Shown: positions 41,000 to 60,480, counted from the stretch's first letter. The stretch: 64,000 nucleotides of DNA from Ridgeia piscesae (GCA_025642075.2 JAODUO010000038.1:387501-451500); one strand, 5' to 3'. The notes: generated from the sequence alone by a model not told the origin. Program-made: numbers and translations.

Positions 41000-42785
41000 T
41001 ACATGTTCAACAAGACCTTCGTGTAGTATTATTGATTATATGATTTGTCTCAAATCAGCGTGAGTGGACGACCTCTAATATATAATGCAGATACGGTCTT
41101 CAAATATACGAACATTTCCTAGAATGACCAGTTCTGTTTTATCTTTTCAACGTACTGCAGTGTATGGTGATTCAAAGCAATTGCATGCACCCTCCACGAA
41201 CAATGCACAAAAGACAGGCAACCTCCACCAAACACATTGTGTGTTCCTGCAACATGTCCACGAATAAAAATGTCCGGCTTAGGGTAAGTGGTAAAACAAG
41301 CACCGGTCAGTATATTCCTGAATCCAGGAACTCATATGAGTTTCTGGGTTTGCAGCTTTCTGTATATTACTGGGCTCACAGTGTCAATGCTGCCAACCTC
41401 CAATTTGTTCTCAATTGGTATTCGCCAGGTATTTTTGAGCAACCCATTTTCCGTATATCTTTTTCATCCGTTTTAGGGCCATCAAATGATGGTTGTCTTT
41501 ATTTAATTTTAATGCACATGCCCAAATCGTTTCTGTTTAACACGTATATTATTGAAACATAAGCAAACATCTACCATTGAATGCGCGTCATGTTATGAGA
41601 TTATTATGAATCCCAAACCATCTTTAACAAATTAATTGGGACATTCTTAATCTTCATGTTCTTTATGAAGGAAATAACACAACTAGCTGGCAAGAGTTTA
41701 CACACACTGTTCGGTATTTTACATTTAAAGTTGATTGACCTACCCAGCATCAGGGCGCACCATTACAATTAACGCAGTTTTATTTTACTTTTGCCACAGT
41801 GCACCGCCTGACAATCAATAATCACATGCCACCACAGTATTGATTTTATGGTATTATAATGTTATATTAATAACACAATTTCAAAAATATAGCCAGATCA
41901 TATCAACCTCTCACAGAAAATAGCAACACTCATTTTCTACAATATTTTAGCACTCTGCCGATATTACACTTTCATTTCGCCGATGAACTAACGCTGATAT
42001 CGGCGATAAAACATAGAGAACTACTGGTAGTAATTACGATTATATGGCTAAACACATCATTAAGTTTAGTTGTTGTGTCGTGATGTTCCAGATTTTGTCA
42101 GAAAGAAGTCGCATTTAACTATTGGATAATGTGGAAATCACTTCCGGAAATGTGTGCTTTTATATATTTGGTTGCGGTGTCATTCCGCCCATAGCACTCC
42201 AGCATACGGTCATGTATCGCCACAAGGATCATATGTACAACTGTGCAGGATTTGGTTCCGTGTATGGACTTTCACTGCATATAAAATAAAGCACAGTTTC
42301 CGAATGAATGCTTTTTGGAATAGAAAAATGTAGGTACGATTTATAGCAATAGGAGCTAAAAGCGATCGACACGGACAGCACTTCCAGTCCGACTAAGTTA
42401 ATAAAGTGATCTTTACAGCAGCATATGGGTTATAATAATAATGCTGACCTGAAAGTCCACACGAGGGTTGCTTTTGGTGACAATCTCGAATCTTAGTCAT
42501 ATGTGCGTCCTGCACTTCGGGCCGTAGATGGCGGGTCGGTCCTCCGGGCCACCCGGCATTAATGTCGAGACAGGTCATCTATGACGGTTATGTGCATGGC
42601 TCTAGTACTGTTCACATGCGTCATTTTAAACTTTATGATATGTCATTGCATGGCTACTTATCCACGTCTTTTTTCGTTATGATATTAGACATAATCGCGC
42701 GCCAGAGGACGCTGCGGCTGATTATGTCAATACCAGCTTTTCTCTATACATATCCTTTTCAAAACCAGAACTTTTGACGCCAGGC
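41000..42785. other. No recognised gene
   Basis: AT-rich intergenic sequence upstream of AIFM1. Several open frames of about 60–130 codons exist, but none shows family motifs or coding-like base composition. Confidence 0.4.
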
Positions 42786-42789
42786 AATG

Positions 42790-43072
42790 ACATCGCCAAT
42801 GAGGAGTGTGGTCGGCCGCCGGTCATGTGATATAATATTTTGGGTGATTTCAGCCACACACTGCTCGTGTTTAGGGCGTGAATGGATTAATACATTGGGA
42901 TTCCCTCACCAGTCGTGTATCCGTCTTCAGATTGGGGCGGGTATTTGTGCTGTCTCCACGGCTGACGCAGTAGCGACTGGCGAAGTCAATTGCTATGATT
43001 GCATAGTTTGACTCCGCTCACTCACCAGGATTACGGAGACGATCGGATAGGGGTAGTAGCGTAGCGCAACTA
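42790..43072. repeat. Interspersed repeat, copy 2
   Basis: Second copy of the repeat found at 22330–22600, in the same orientation, richer in CpG and therefore probably less decayed. Its end (GATCGGATAGGGGTAGTAGCG) corresponds to GATCGTCAAGGGGCAGGAATG in the first copy. Confidence 0.7.
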
Positions 43073-44096
43073 CGTGTAAGTGTAATTAAATGGATGGATA
43101 GATCTCAGACTCAGTGGGTGAAGAGTTCGTTTTGTTTTGCCCACCCGAGGCGCTAGCGGTTGTGGAAGTGTGACGTCACACACCCACAGGCGAAATGTCC
43201 AAAATGTCAGCCTCCATGGAGGTTAATTAATTCTTTCCCTTAAAACTTAATAAATAATTTCAGAAAACAATACAAAATATGGGATATGATTCAATGAACA
43301 ATGTTTAATGGTTTGAGCAATTTTTACCTTTTGGATTGCATGTTCCTTTAAGATTATGACATCAGAAAAATTAAACAAGTTGATAATATAAATTGAAGTG
43401 TGGCGTTGACAGTCTAATTGTCTATAATATTTGTATTGTACATAATAGCTGAATTACTGTTAAAATACGAAACATTCAGTACTTATGTGATTCATATTGC
43501 ATCCTTTATGATGGGACCGGGGTCCGTTCCGTGTGTTTCTGTGTGGAAGGTGGTAACCATAGCAATAGCACGTGGCATCAACACCACGGCGTTGGCGCTC
43601 TGCTAAGTTGCTCACTTGATATTGTATTCGCCAGGTGGCGTTACCATTCACCAGCGTGAAGGTACGTGGTATCGTCTTTGTATTTACGAAATTAATCGGG
43701 AGGCTGTGCTGGGTGATGAATGTTTACTAATCAACTAACTTATTAAAGACACTTACAAAATTATTACAGACATTCCACACTTATTAAAGACGTTCCACGA
43801 TAATTGCTTTCCTTCACCGTATCAGTGACATGGGTCTCGTGCAATGTAGCCAGTCAGTTCAGTTTGCCCGGGGACAAAACATCCTACACGAGTGTATGTG
43901 TGCGTGCATAACTGCGTATGTGTGTGCTTGCATGTGGGCATGTGTTTTATGTGGGGACGGGTTATGTTTTCACTCAGGCGCCGGCAAATCTCGCGAATCT
44001 CCCCCACATATATTAACGCAGTGAGTGTCCGCAGATTGACAGTTTGCCAAAGATAACGAAACCAGCCATCGAAGAAAGTTGGTGACGTTATATATG

Positions 44097-44557
44097 GTGC
44101 GTGTGCGTGTGCGTGTGCGTGTGCGTGTGCGTGTGCGTGTGCGTGTGCGTGTGCGTGTGCGTGTGCGTGTGCGTGTGCGTGTGCGTGTGCGTGTGCGTGT
44201 GCGTGTGCGTGTGCTGTGCGTGTGCGTGTGCGTGTGCGTGTGCGTGTGCGTGTGCGTGTGCGTGTGCGTGTGCGTGTGCGTGTGCGTGTGCGTGTGCGTG
44301 TGCGTGTGCGTGTGCGTGTGCGTGTGCGTGTGCGTGTGCGTGTGCGTGTGCGTGTGCGTGTGCGTGTGCGTGTGCGTGTGCGTGTGCGTGTGCGTGTGCG
44401 TGTGCGTGTGCGTGTGCGTGTGCGTGTGCGTGTGCGTGTGCGTGTGCGTGTGCGTGCGTGTGCGTGTGCGTGTGCGTGTGCGTGTGCGTGTGCGTGTGCG
44501 TGTGCGTGTGCGTGTGCGTGTGCGGTGCGTGCGTGCGTGCGTGTGCGTGCGTGCGTG

Positions 44558-44622
<65 letters not shown>

Positions 44623-44645
44623 GTGCGTGCGTGCGTGCGTGCGTG

Positions 44646-44682
<37 letters not shown>

Positions 44683-44711
44683 TTGCGTGCGTTGCAGTGC
44701 GTGCGTGCGTG

Positions 44712-44778
<67 letters not shown>

Positions 44779-44800
44779 ATGCGTGCGTGCGTGCGTGCGA
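44097..44800. repeat. 700-bp (GTGCGT)n/(GTGC)n satellite
   Basis: About 425 bp of the hexamer GTGCGT with one slip (near 44210), followed by about 275 bp of the tetramer GTGC. It starts just beyond the probable polyadenylation site of the upstream TLR gene. Long TH, AH, VR and VC frames in all phases are artefacts of alternating purine–pyrimidine sequence. Confidence 0.97.
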
Positions 44801-44851
44801 CTTGTAACTTTGTTGAAGCAAGAAAAAATACACGATATGCTGTAAGAACAC

Positions 44852-44857
44852 TTTATT
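44852..44857 (-). terminator. Polyadenylation signal of the first TLR gene
   Basis: AATAAA on the minus strand, about 374 nt after the stop codon. The matching AATAAA in the paralogue sits in an aligned position with identical flanks (CCTAATAAAGTG), which supports use as the poly(A) signal. Confidence 0.6.
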
Positions 44858-45019
44858 AGGAGGACAATGGTTAAATAAAAACTATACGAAGTCAGTGCGC
44901 GGCTCCATCCAGCAAAGCAACACAAATTCGCGCTGTGAATAAAAAATTACATTATTACCTATGCAATATATACATACATAAGAAAGCAGATAGACAGACA
45001 GACAAAGAGGCAGGCAAGA

Positions 45020-45204
<185 letters not shown>

Positions 45205-45230
45205 GCAGAGAGAAAATAAAACTACAGACG

Positions 45231-47555
45231 CTACATATCCAATGGTCTTATGTTACCACCATGCGTCAACTTAGTAATCAACCTATCCCAGAACTCCGGC
45301 TGTTCGTCTGGATTGTCCGACCACTTCAAATACGATTTCTCCAAGATACCAACGAACGTCGGTGAAAGCGTTGCGTTGGGAAACTCTCGCAGAACAATCG
45401 GAACGATGACGTCACGACCTTGAGTGATGATGCAACTGCGCGCGAGATGCGTCTCGAGTTTACACCAGTCGCTGGCGAGGAAGTCTGGCGAGAACACGAG
45501 GATGGTGTAACGGCACTTGTCAATGCTCTCGATGATCGAGTCATGCAGCACGCTGCCGGGCAGAAAGTCTCGTTGATGGATGATTGTCGAGACATGGCCG
45601 TCCTCCAGTCGTTTCAACAGCTCGTTGCACACCCAAGCCCTGTCGCTCGAGCTGTAACAGATGAACGCGTCACGCTCGTAAACCACTGGGTCCACTTTGT
45701 CGTCAGACGACATCTTGTACACGTGTATGCGACTGCAGCAGTAAGCACATTTCCAGCGATATCTGTACAGCGCACAGATCAGCACAGCGATGATAATAAA
45801 AGCAATCCCAATTGGTAGCAGGATTGTCAAATACCATCTAGTGTTTGATGAACGACAGGCGACCACCAGCGCTTCATGGTCAAAGTAAAACAGCAGGTTC
45901 ATCGTGTGGTTCTTGCCTGTACACTGCGTGTGTTGCTTGTTGAGAAACTTTGTGTTTGTCGTGTAAATCCACGTCACAAAGTCGGTGTTGGAACAATCGC
46001 ACAAGAGCGGGTTTCCGCTGATGTCAACTTCCACTGTCGGTATTTCATCGAGTGCTTTGCGTGCGCTGACAGATAAAGTGGACAGTTGATTGTGGCTCAG
46101 ATCCAAGTGTCTCAGGTGCTTCAGGTGGTGGAGCTCTACATCAAAACACCGTAGTGCATTTTCTGATAGGTTGAGATGGCGCAATTGCCGCTGATTGTTG
46201 AACTCCGATGGGGGTATGTGTGTGAGGTGACAAGCAGCCAAATCGAGCGTGACCAACTTGTTGTTATTTCGGAACATTCGATTCGCTGTATCGTTCGCAA
46301 TGATATTTCCGATATCATTTTTACCAAGCAGCAACATCGTCAAGTTCGATATATTATGAAATAAATTCACAGGGATCCCACGGAAACTAAAATTCTGCAC
46401 ATTCATGTATTCAAAACTATGAATATCAGTCAGAGATGCAATGCTCGATTTTGTGCAACGTGTGTTAGATGCATCGACATATCTTAAGGTATTATGCGGA
46501 TCCTTAAGGCAGAAAATATATACCTGCTGTACTAGGGAATTGGAATAAAATATCGAATTGGACAGAGAGATGGCTTGCAGGTGTGGCCCCATCGTAACGT
46601 TGATGGCCATGCTACAGTTTTCTTCCGCATCTAAGTCAAACCATACGTCTTTAGAAACTTCCGTCGTTGGATTCATACCAATAATATCTATGGTTTTCAA
46701 ACTTGGATGTTGAAAGAGAGTCGCCCAAAATATTAACAAGCTTTTCGAACCACCTGATCCTAGTATGGTGTTTTCGTTGAGTGATATATACTCTAGCAGG
46801 GGCAGGGTTGTCGATAGAGAACCCCCGATATAGTTAATACTGTTTCGTCCTATGTCGAGATGTCTCACCGAGTATGTACACGCCGACCCGTTTCTGATCA
46901 AGTCGGTCATAACGAGGCTGGTCTCGTGATGCTGCGGCGAGTGTATGGCGTACAATACAAGCGTGTGGAAAGGTCTCCTACTGTTTATACCTTGTATCAC
47001 TAGACCGTAGTCTGTGTAATTCAACGCGTCATACACAGACCCAACATGTCTGAACGAGAGCGATTGCAACGACAGAAGAGGAGTCAACATGTTTGGGTGC
47101 ATGTACTTCAGTTCATCAAGATGTTCTATTTCTAATGATCGCAAATTTCTCAATCCACTAAAAGAATCATTGTCGAAACGCTTGCGGGACAATTTCTTCA
47201 GGACCAAGTGACACATGTTTGTTACGCCTCGAAACATGTCGTCGTCCCACGTAATTAGGTCGAGATTGTCTAATGTCAGCTTCTGGATGTTAGGTAGATT
47301 GGCCAACGTCAATGTCAACGATGGTCGTCGGTGTATGCAGATTATCTTCAAATGGGTCGCGATCGCTGGAACATCGTCAACCTTCAGCTGCTGGGTTTTG
47401 TGAAACAGATCACATTCCAGTACATACGTGTTCCGTTCCAGGTGACACTTGTAGCCGTACGGACAAGACCCAGCCGTGCTCTGGAACATCCAAGTGATCA
47501 CCAGCAGCGAGACTACGACAGGCATCGCTTGTGGCTGAGAGACGACGACAGACAT
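45231..47555 (-). CDS. Toll-like receptor, copy 1
   Basis: Type I membrane innate-immune receptor, 774 aa. Signal peptide about 1–29; cysteines at 31, 37 and 48 suggest an N-terminal cap. Leucine-rich repeats fill about 60–515 (clear examples HLDLSHNQL and LVTLDLAACHLTHI). A C-terminal cap with LLCDC starts near 517. A transmembrane span covers about 574–597. The cytoplasmic TIR domain covers 629–765, with box 1 DAFICYSSSD, BB loop HQRDFLPGSVLHDSI and box 3 FW. TIR domains recruit MyD88-type adaptors to activate NF-kB in this family. A 3' splice acceptor (TTTTTCCAG, ending about 47566) precedes the ATG, so the whole protein is in one exon with a probable non-coding 5' exon. The frame could extend 15 codons through the acceptor, but the paralogue does not conserve that extension. 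The ligand is unknown. Confidence 0.93.
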   Translation of the reverse strand: MSVVVSQPQAMPVVVSLLVITWMFQSTAGSCPYGYKCHLERNTYVLECDLFHKTQQLKVDDVPAIATHLKIICIHRRPSLTLTLANLPNIQKLTLDNLDLITWDDDMFRGVTNMCHLVLKKLSRKRFDNDSFSGLRNLRSLEIEHLDELKYMHPNMLTPLLSLQSLSFRHVGSVYDALNYTDYGLVIQGINSRRPFHTLVLYAIHSPQHHETSLVMTDLIRNGSACTYSVRHLDIGRNSINYIGGSLSTTLPLLEYISLNENTILGSGGSKSLLIFWATLFQHPSLKTIDIIGMNPTTEVSKDVWFDLDAEENCSMAINVTMGPHLQAISLSNSIFYSNSLVQQVYIFCLKDPHNTLRYVDASNTRCTKSSIASLTDIHSFEYMNVQNFSFRGIPVNLFHNISNLTMLLLGKNDIGNIIANDTANRMFRNNNKLVTLDLAACHLTHIPPSEFNNQRQLRHLNLSENALRCFDVELHHLKHLRHLDLSHNQLSTLSVSARKALDEIPTVEVDISGNPLLCDCSNTDFVTWIYTTNTKFLNKQHTQCTGKNHTMNLLFYFDHEALVVACRSSNTRWYLTILLPIGIAFIIIAVLICALYRYRWKCAYCCSRIHVYKMSSDDKVDPVVYERDAFICYSSSDRAWVCNELLKRLEDGHVSTIIHQRDFLPGSVLHDSIIESIDKCRYTILVFSPDFLASDWCKLETHLARSCIITQGRDVIVPIVLREFPNATLSPTFVGILEKSYLKWSDNPDEQPEFWDRLITKLTHGGNIRPLDM

Positions 47556-47759
47556 TCTGCACTTGTTGTCTGGAAAAACAATACAACCACAACTTGTCAA
47601 TTGCTCCCGGATTCAGTAAAATTAATAATTTGGAAGTTGTGGTTATTTACCTTTCTTAACCTTTTGGGGGTAGAACGGAGATATCGGTATCTCCACGATG
47701 CCATCGGCCACGTTGGACCGAATTACTCACGCTCACTGTGTGAGGATACGAAGACATCG

Positions 47760-48960
47760 TGAGGACACCGAAAGCTCCTTTTGAGCCACCCGGGATTCAG
47801 TCAGGAAACTGTAACTTCACTTCCAAAATATCAACATATTAAGCTATTTCTCATATATCCGTTATCTAAGGCTTGGGCCGGAATAACAAAGCGTATGGAT
47901 TAGAGAAATATCCGAATATCGACACGATACAGCAATTGCTAACGTACGGATAACGAATCATCAAGGTGACGACTGACAAAACCTGTGTGTAAACAACCAG
48001 GTGGACAGGACTTTGGGAGTGAAGTGAATAGACAAACTCAGAATGAAACAGCATAATTTCGCTAATGTTGCTAGAAGTTCTTAAACCACATTTTGCACTT
48101 TAAAATTAATGTTGGTCCTTAAAGACGCCCCATACAGGTGATGCTTGCACGTGCCCTTATGTTCTCCTCATGACGGGTTCACCCTTGAATATACCTCGAG
48201 AGGTACACGAATTTAGGATTAAGGAAAGGCATACATAGGATGGATGAAATCACCCAAGAACCTTTAAATTGTGTGATTTATAGAAATGAATCGGCAGATG
48301 TGCTGTGAAGTATTAGCCGAAGGAAAAATACAATGTTTTCCTTAGGGTACACACAGGCTGAGGAGAAAACGTTTAGCAACGTAGGGAGATGCTCGGAGAG
48401 TAGACGGAAAAGAAGAGGGTGACCGAGGCCGTGCTGTGGAGATTGCGTAAGGAGATATTTAGGTAGGAATTGCAAGATGACCGAAAAAAGGACAGCGAAT
48501 ACAAAAGTAGCGGAGACGGTTGGAGGAGAAACCAGTACAAGATAAGCGAGAAACAATTACCTTATACGGAAAGCCAAGATGGTGAAATTTGCATAACGAT
48601 GCGTTTATCTTATTACAGCACTATTTGGCTACAAGCATTAAACTTCAAGTTATATATTTGAATGATGTCATTGGCTTTTATTGAACCGTGGTTGTCAGTG
48701 CGATAAATCACGCACCTGTCAATGACGACGAGTTCGCCGTAGGCTACAAATAACTACAAAGAGGGAGTCGACCCCGGACACAATGTACAGTGTGTGCGGG
48801 TTTGTGTGAGTCAGACTAGTGCTATTTGTGTGCATATACAATAACGCCAGCCACTTCGTCTGTCAATATTTCAGTATCAGCTTTTAAATAGGTGCTTGTG
48901 TAGGTCAACCCGTACTGTACACACGCGTGCTCGCATGCATGCATATACACACGCAAGCAC
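47760..48960. other. No recognised gene
   Basis: 5' flank of the first TLR gene. Presumably contains its 5' UTR exon and promoter, but I cannot place them. No other coding signal. Confidence 0.4.
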
Positions 48961-48963
48961 ACA

Positions 48964-49005
<42 letters not shown>

Positions 49006-49035
49006 ACACACCACACACACACACACACGCACGCG
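48961..49035. repeat. (CA)n microsatellite
   Basis: Short CA repeat with CCACACA interruptions and a CACGCACGCG end. Confidence 0.93.
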
Positions 49036-51559
49036 CGCAAGTTTGAATGCCATTCCTCGTTTATCAACACTGATTTATTGTTCCCAATACTGAAATACAG
49101 CATGTTGTCAGTTTCTTGTATGGTAATGTTTAAAAACAGTATTCATAACTTGGATGTTCCTCGTGAGAACTGTTAACAAAGCGTGTGATTTTTAAATCAA
49201 GTCTCTCGGCACTTATTGCTACAGACACCTCTACAATTGAAGCTGTGTAGTTATCAAGCTGTTGACCAAACTGGGATTAGAAATCACTCACTAAGCGACT
49301 GATTGACTGTACGACCGGTTAACAACCACTGAACTGAACAAACGATCTTAACTGGTCCATTCAAACCACGTGAATTACCCAGTCCTCGTTTTTGACTGAC
49401 GAAACCATTAACTTCCTAGTTCAATAAAACGAGTGATTCCTTACCCTGCTTGTTTGTACGACTGATCTGTGGCAATGGCAACCTTATGGAGGCGTCTTGT
49501 CAACTGAATAACTGTCAAGACGTTTGTTCACGTGTGGCTATCTGGTTTATCGAATCGCAACGTCTCGTGTGCTGATACGAACTGTTTGTGTGTCGTAGCT
49601 TACAAGCAGGTCGCACGGAACACACAATTACTACTCTATACAGAGCATCACGATTAGATCTGTCATAGGTGAGTGGTTTTCTATTTCGTGTCTAGGTCTC
49701 ACGATTTCAGCACCCACAATAGCGTTTTGTAGCAACGGCTAAGCTCAACACAGACATAGTGTTTTATTGTTTGTGCGCCAAAAATCATGAAAGAACACCT
49801 CGTCACTTTTGAAAAAAAAGTAAAGACCTTCCACAGTAATGTAGACAGCTGATTTCTACTTAATCCTTGTCGGTCTGTCAGCTAGAGTATGGCGCTTGAA
49901 TGTCCTTATACTTGATAGCCTACACATTAATGATTTTGAGTTGTTGTACCAAACTCTACACAACTATCGCACTGGCGTCGGAATGTGATGAATAAACGGG
50001 AGGGTGGTGTGTGTTCATTCCTACTCGAGGCTCTCCCAAAACATCACTTTCACACTCTACAAAAATTCGAACATTACACCCCGAAATACACCAACTTCCC
50101 TAAATATTCCAATCTCCAAACACCAAAACCCCGTTTACAACGCCTCAGCATCGGTGTGTTTCTGCATTGACGGCAGCCAGCGGTAGTTGAGACACAAAGA
50201 AGTTGTGAAGCCGATTCCGGAATGCATTGGTCCATGCCTTATTTGATTGAAGTAGATCATGTATAGTGAATGAGACCTATTAACATGTTGCGTAATGCAG
50301 CTGCTTTGATGTGACACATGTTTGAAAAGGAGGGTTTTGGACCTAAGTGATTAGGCGTTATTCGTGAATGCTAGGCCCTACTTAAAGAAACCAGTATATT
50401 CGTGACGCTAAATATACTTGCAACTACAGAATACATAACGCAGCCAGAAACCAACAGTCCAGTCTCGGCAACACATTGCAGGTGTCTGACAAGGACAACA
50501 TGGACACACACATACTTTAGAAATATGCACATCAGCGGACCATTAATTCAAATTCCTGACAGAAATTTCACTAAATTCACACCTATTCCATATACATTGT
50601 AGCACCTAGCGTTGGCACGAAGTTAACATGGGATGAGGGTTGCCAACCGAAGCTTCAGCACCACTGCGCTTCCGCTGTCTCGGTATCGATGCGTCATAAC
50701 GTCGAAAAATTAGGGTGTTGTTGAAATATTTTTGCGACGGCGTCCCCGTCACTTCATATGTACTGGGGGACGGCCGAACATAGGCATGCCCTCAGCGCCC
50801 CTCCCCCCGTTTCGTTATTCATGCAACGTTCTTCTCATTCAACATGAATAACTGTAACTGTGGACGGAAACCTGCTGAAACATGGTCAAACTATACACCT
50901 GTTTTACTAACTGTCACGTGTATAACAATAACTACTTAAAACAACAACGCTCGCCTACGTTGAGGTAAGAATCAATGTATTGCTCTTCATTGGAAATCAG
51001 CATTTTGGAGCTTCATATAATATACTAACATCGTTACATGCACTTAGGATGTAACCAAGGAATGCAGGATTACATTTGTGAATAATAATTACTAAATACA
51101 ATTGCTCCTACACCAATAAATATTGCAGTCTTGACGGAAGAGGAAGTGCAGCTGTTGAAATACTAAACCAATCATATGAGACTGGCTTTGCATTTCCTGC
51201 GTGGCACCATATGAAACATGACGGCATCATGTGCCTTGTTTTCTATGGTGTATTTATAGCACGTGACGCGTTCTACCAAACACAACAAGAGCCAAAACTA
51301 GAGCCATCAGGACGTTTTAGGTTTGTGTTGCGTTAGTGATGTTTGTTCTGTATTGCGTTGGGTTTGTTTGGTCTGTGTTGCGTTGAGACGTATGCTGATG
51401 TGTCTGGTGTGTTTATGTTCAGTTGTAAACACCAATCCCTGAAAATAAACTATTACCAGTTTGGAGCCGGAAGACAGGACGAGCTCAAACGTAAATATCG
51501 GACACAATCTGGGTAACTGGTTTGACAGGTGCTAGGACAAAATGCATGTGCACCTGTGA
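49036..51559. other. No recognised gene
   Basis: Intergenic sequence between the TLR gene and the triplicated repeat array. Only short open frames without family motifs. Confidence 0.4.
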
Positions 51560-51564
51560 TGTAT

Positions 51565-52690
51565 GTTTCATAGGTGACGTCCTCCCATCCTTTCATAGGT
51601 GACGTCCTCCCATCCTTTCATAGGTGACGTCCTCCCATCCCTTCATAGGTGACGTCCTCCCATCCCTTCATAGGGACGTCCTCCAACCCTTCAATGGTGA
51701 CGTCCTCCCACCCCTTCATAGGTGACGTCCTCCAACCCCTTCATATGTGATATCCTCCAACCCTTTCATATGTGACGTCCTCCCACCCCTTCATATGTGA
51801 TATCCTCCAACCCCTTCATAGGTGACGTCCTCCAACCCCTTCATATGTGATATCCTCCCACCCCTTCATAGGTGATGTCCTCCCACCCCTTCATATGTGA
51901 CGTCCTCCAACCCCTTCATATGTGACGTCCTCCAACCCCTTCATATGTGATATCCTCCCACCCCTTCATAGGTGACGTCCTCCCACCCCTTCATAGGTGA
52001 CGTCCTCCCATCCCTTCATATGTCACGTCCTCCAACCTCTTCATATGTGACGTCCTCCCACCCCTTCACATGTGACGTCCTCCAACCCCTTCATAGGTGA
52101 CGTTCTCCCACCCCTTCATAAGTGACGTCCTCCAACCCCTTCATAGGTGACGTCCTCCCACCCCTTCATATGTGACGTCCTCCCACCCCTTCATAGGTGA
52201 CGTCCTCCAACCCCTTCATAGGTGATGTCCTCCCACCCCTTCATATGTGACGTCCTCCAACCCCTTCATATGTGACGTCCTCCCACCCCTTCATATGTGA
52301 CGTCCTCAACCCCTTCATATGTGACGTCCTCCAACCCCTTCATATGTGACGTCCTCCAACCCCTTCATAGGTGACGTTCTCCTACCCCTTCATATGTGAC
52401 GTCCTCCAACCCCTTCATATGTGACGTCCTCCAACCCCTTCATATGTGACGTCCTCCAACCCCTTCATAAGTGACGTCCTCCAACCCCTTCATATGTGAC
52501 GTCCTCCAACCCCTTCATATGTGACGTCCTCCAACCCCTTCATAAGTGACGTCCTCCAAACCCCCTTTATATGTGACGTCCTCCAACCCCTTCATATGTG
52601 ACGTCCTCCAACCCCTTCATATGTGATGTCCTCCAACCCCTTCATATGTGACGTCCTCCAACACCTTCATATGTGATGTCCTCCCACCAC
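51565..52690. repeat. 25-bp minisatellite with TGACGTCC core
   Basis: About 45 copies of TTCATATGTGACGTCCTCC plus AACCCC or CACCCC. Most copies hold TGACGTCC, one base off the CREB/ATF consensus TGACGTCA. Variants are mainly TGATGTCC and TGATATCC, the products expected from C-to-T changes at the CpG on one or both strands. Confidence 0.95.
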
Positions 52691-53240
52691 TCACAACACA
52701 TAGTTGATGACACCTCACCAGGTTTCCTCACACATGTGATGACACTCCACCACTCTACTTACACAGGCGATGACACTCCACCACTGTACTCACACATGTG
52801 ATGGCACTCCATCAATCTACTCACACAGGTGATGACACTCCACCACCCTCGTCATAAAGGTGATGACACTCCACCACTCTACTCACACATGTGATGACGC
52901 TCCACCACCCTCCTCACACATGTGATGACACTCCACCACCCTCCTCACACAGGTGATGACACTCCACCACCCTCCTCACACAGGTGATGACACTCCACCA
53001 CCTCCTCACACATGTAATGACATTCCACCACCCTCCTCACACAGTTGATGACACTCCACCACCCTCCTCACACAGGTGATGACACTTCACCACCCTCCTC
53101 ACACAGGTGATGACACTCCACCACTCTACTCACACAGGTGATGACACTCCACCACTCTCTCATACAGGTGATGACACTCCACCACTTTACTCACACGTGT
53201 AATGACACTCCACTACCATCCACATACAGGTGACGACCCC
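52690..53240. repeat. 30-bp minisatellite, TGATGACACTCCACCAC type
   Basis: About 18 copies of a unit reading CACAGGTGATGACACTCCACC followed by ACCCTCCTCA or ACTCTACTCA. Repeated in units 2 (55095–55710) and 3 (57680–58265). Confidence 0.93.
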
Positions 53241-53910
53241 CACGACCCCTTTCAACAGGCAACGACCCTCTATCCCACCCCGTCACTCTGGTACGACACT
53301 GGATCCCACCCTTGCTATTTAATACCCACTTTGGCGTCGCAGGTCGCCTATGTTGTGTGATAACGTTGTCGACTTATACTAGCGCCTCTTTCGAACGGAA
53401 GTGACTCATGTAGTTTGAAGTAAAAGATAACGGAATACCACATTTGACGTTTCCTTCATTTCATAACAAATTTGAATACTACCTCAGAGTCCCACAAACC
53501 ACTTCGAAACCTGATACCATGCTACAATCAGACAGTGCTCTGTCGTGTTGACATCAGCATAATGCTATTTCTATGGGGTTCTCGTTTGTTGGATAATGAC
53601 AGATAACACGTTATTGTGGTATTACGTCAGATCTTTATCGGTGCGTCTTTTGCACCCTCGATCAAAGAGAGCCACACAGGAGCTGTCAGTGGTGGCTGCA
53701 GTGACTGGCTGGCTGACTATGACTAAGCACACTGACCCGCATCAACAAACGACTTAACAGCGACACGATGACAAAGCAGTGACTCATGGACACGATCTTT
53801 GAGGTGGAGACTTCTTATCACTGTTTACCAACTTCATACTTTGCAACTTTAAACTCCACTGCAGAGACAATTGCGCAGAGAACAGTTCTTCTTTTTTACT
53901 ACTACTACTT

Positions 53911-54038
<128 letters not shown>

Positions 54039-54048
54039 GCTACTACTG

Positions 54049-54082
<34 letters not shown>

Positions 54083-54120
54083 GATTATTGTTATATTATT
54101 ATTATTATTATCACCATAAT

Positions 54121-59305
<5,185 letters not shown>

Positions 59306-60464
59306 TTAACAATGGCAATGTCATATGTACGTTACCGAAATATACAGGAGGTTACTTTGCGAGAGGTGCAACAAGTTCACATTCAAGTTTGAAAAAGAAA
59401 GACCACGAATATAAGCCTAGGCAACCGTGCTTTGTTGAGAAAGTTGTTTAGCGTTCAACATGTCTATGGAGTGTGACAATTTCTTTCACACCAGCGGCTG
59501 GGCTTCTTTGTACTCTCAGGGCATGTTCACTAAGCGATCCCATTACCTGGGTGTCCCGAATATATAATGCATGAGCACGTAGTCCTCCTGCTAATTGGCG
59601 ATCAATGTCATATAAAAAGGCACACAAACGTCTGAAATCTACAGATTAGACACTGCATCCAACGAACGGATGATTTAAGTCATTGATAATCTGCGTTATC
59701 CACGGTCACTACATTCTGGTGTACCGTGGGAAGTTGTGTAAAGATGGGAACGATAAGGCAGAGTTGTGAACACAAAGCAAAGGTAACCTAATGTAGCGTT
59801 TCAGTCACCTCGCGCAGATCGTAAACACGACACGGCGCACCGGAAAGGTCACGACCTCCTCGTGTTTATGCAACTGGGTCAATTGATCTGGGTCAATTTA
59901 TGCAATTGAGTCAAGTATTGGTTACGCATTTCTATTGACGGTGTACATGAGGGAATTGGAACTCAAGATAACATCTATAAAAGTCATAATCGATGGTTAA
60001 CGGATTGCTGTACAACGGTACATGAGTGAGAGATTTGTTTTTTGACAGTACACGCCATTGTGACAGCGCATGTGTAGTTGACGTAATGTGTTTGGCGCAC
60101 ACGGTGGTGTCTGCGGGCAGTGAACTGTTGTATTATCTACCAATGGTATAACCAATTCCGTACCTGATGACTAATGCCTAATTGCGGGTTTATCCATTGT
60201 ACGACTCGTTGCAGGGCAAAAAAAGGACTGTCAATCACGACAATGTCGATTCACCACAATATATGACAAACACAGAGAGCTTGCATCGTATACATTTCCT
60301 TTTTCAGCATTTGCATTCTGGGAAGGTTTGGTTTAGCTGATTAGAAATGCAATTCACCTAGACGTTTTTATTACCATTATAAAAACAAGCTAACTTACAA
60401 GCTAGCATACTTACATACACACACGTGCACACATACACACATACTCACATTCACTCTATGTCTC
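59306..60464. other. No recognised gene
   Basis: Intergenic sequence downstream of the second TLR gene. No coding or structural signal identified. Confidence 0.45.
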
Positions 60465-60480
60465 TATTGTGTAAAAACAC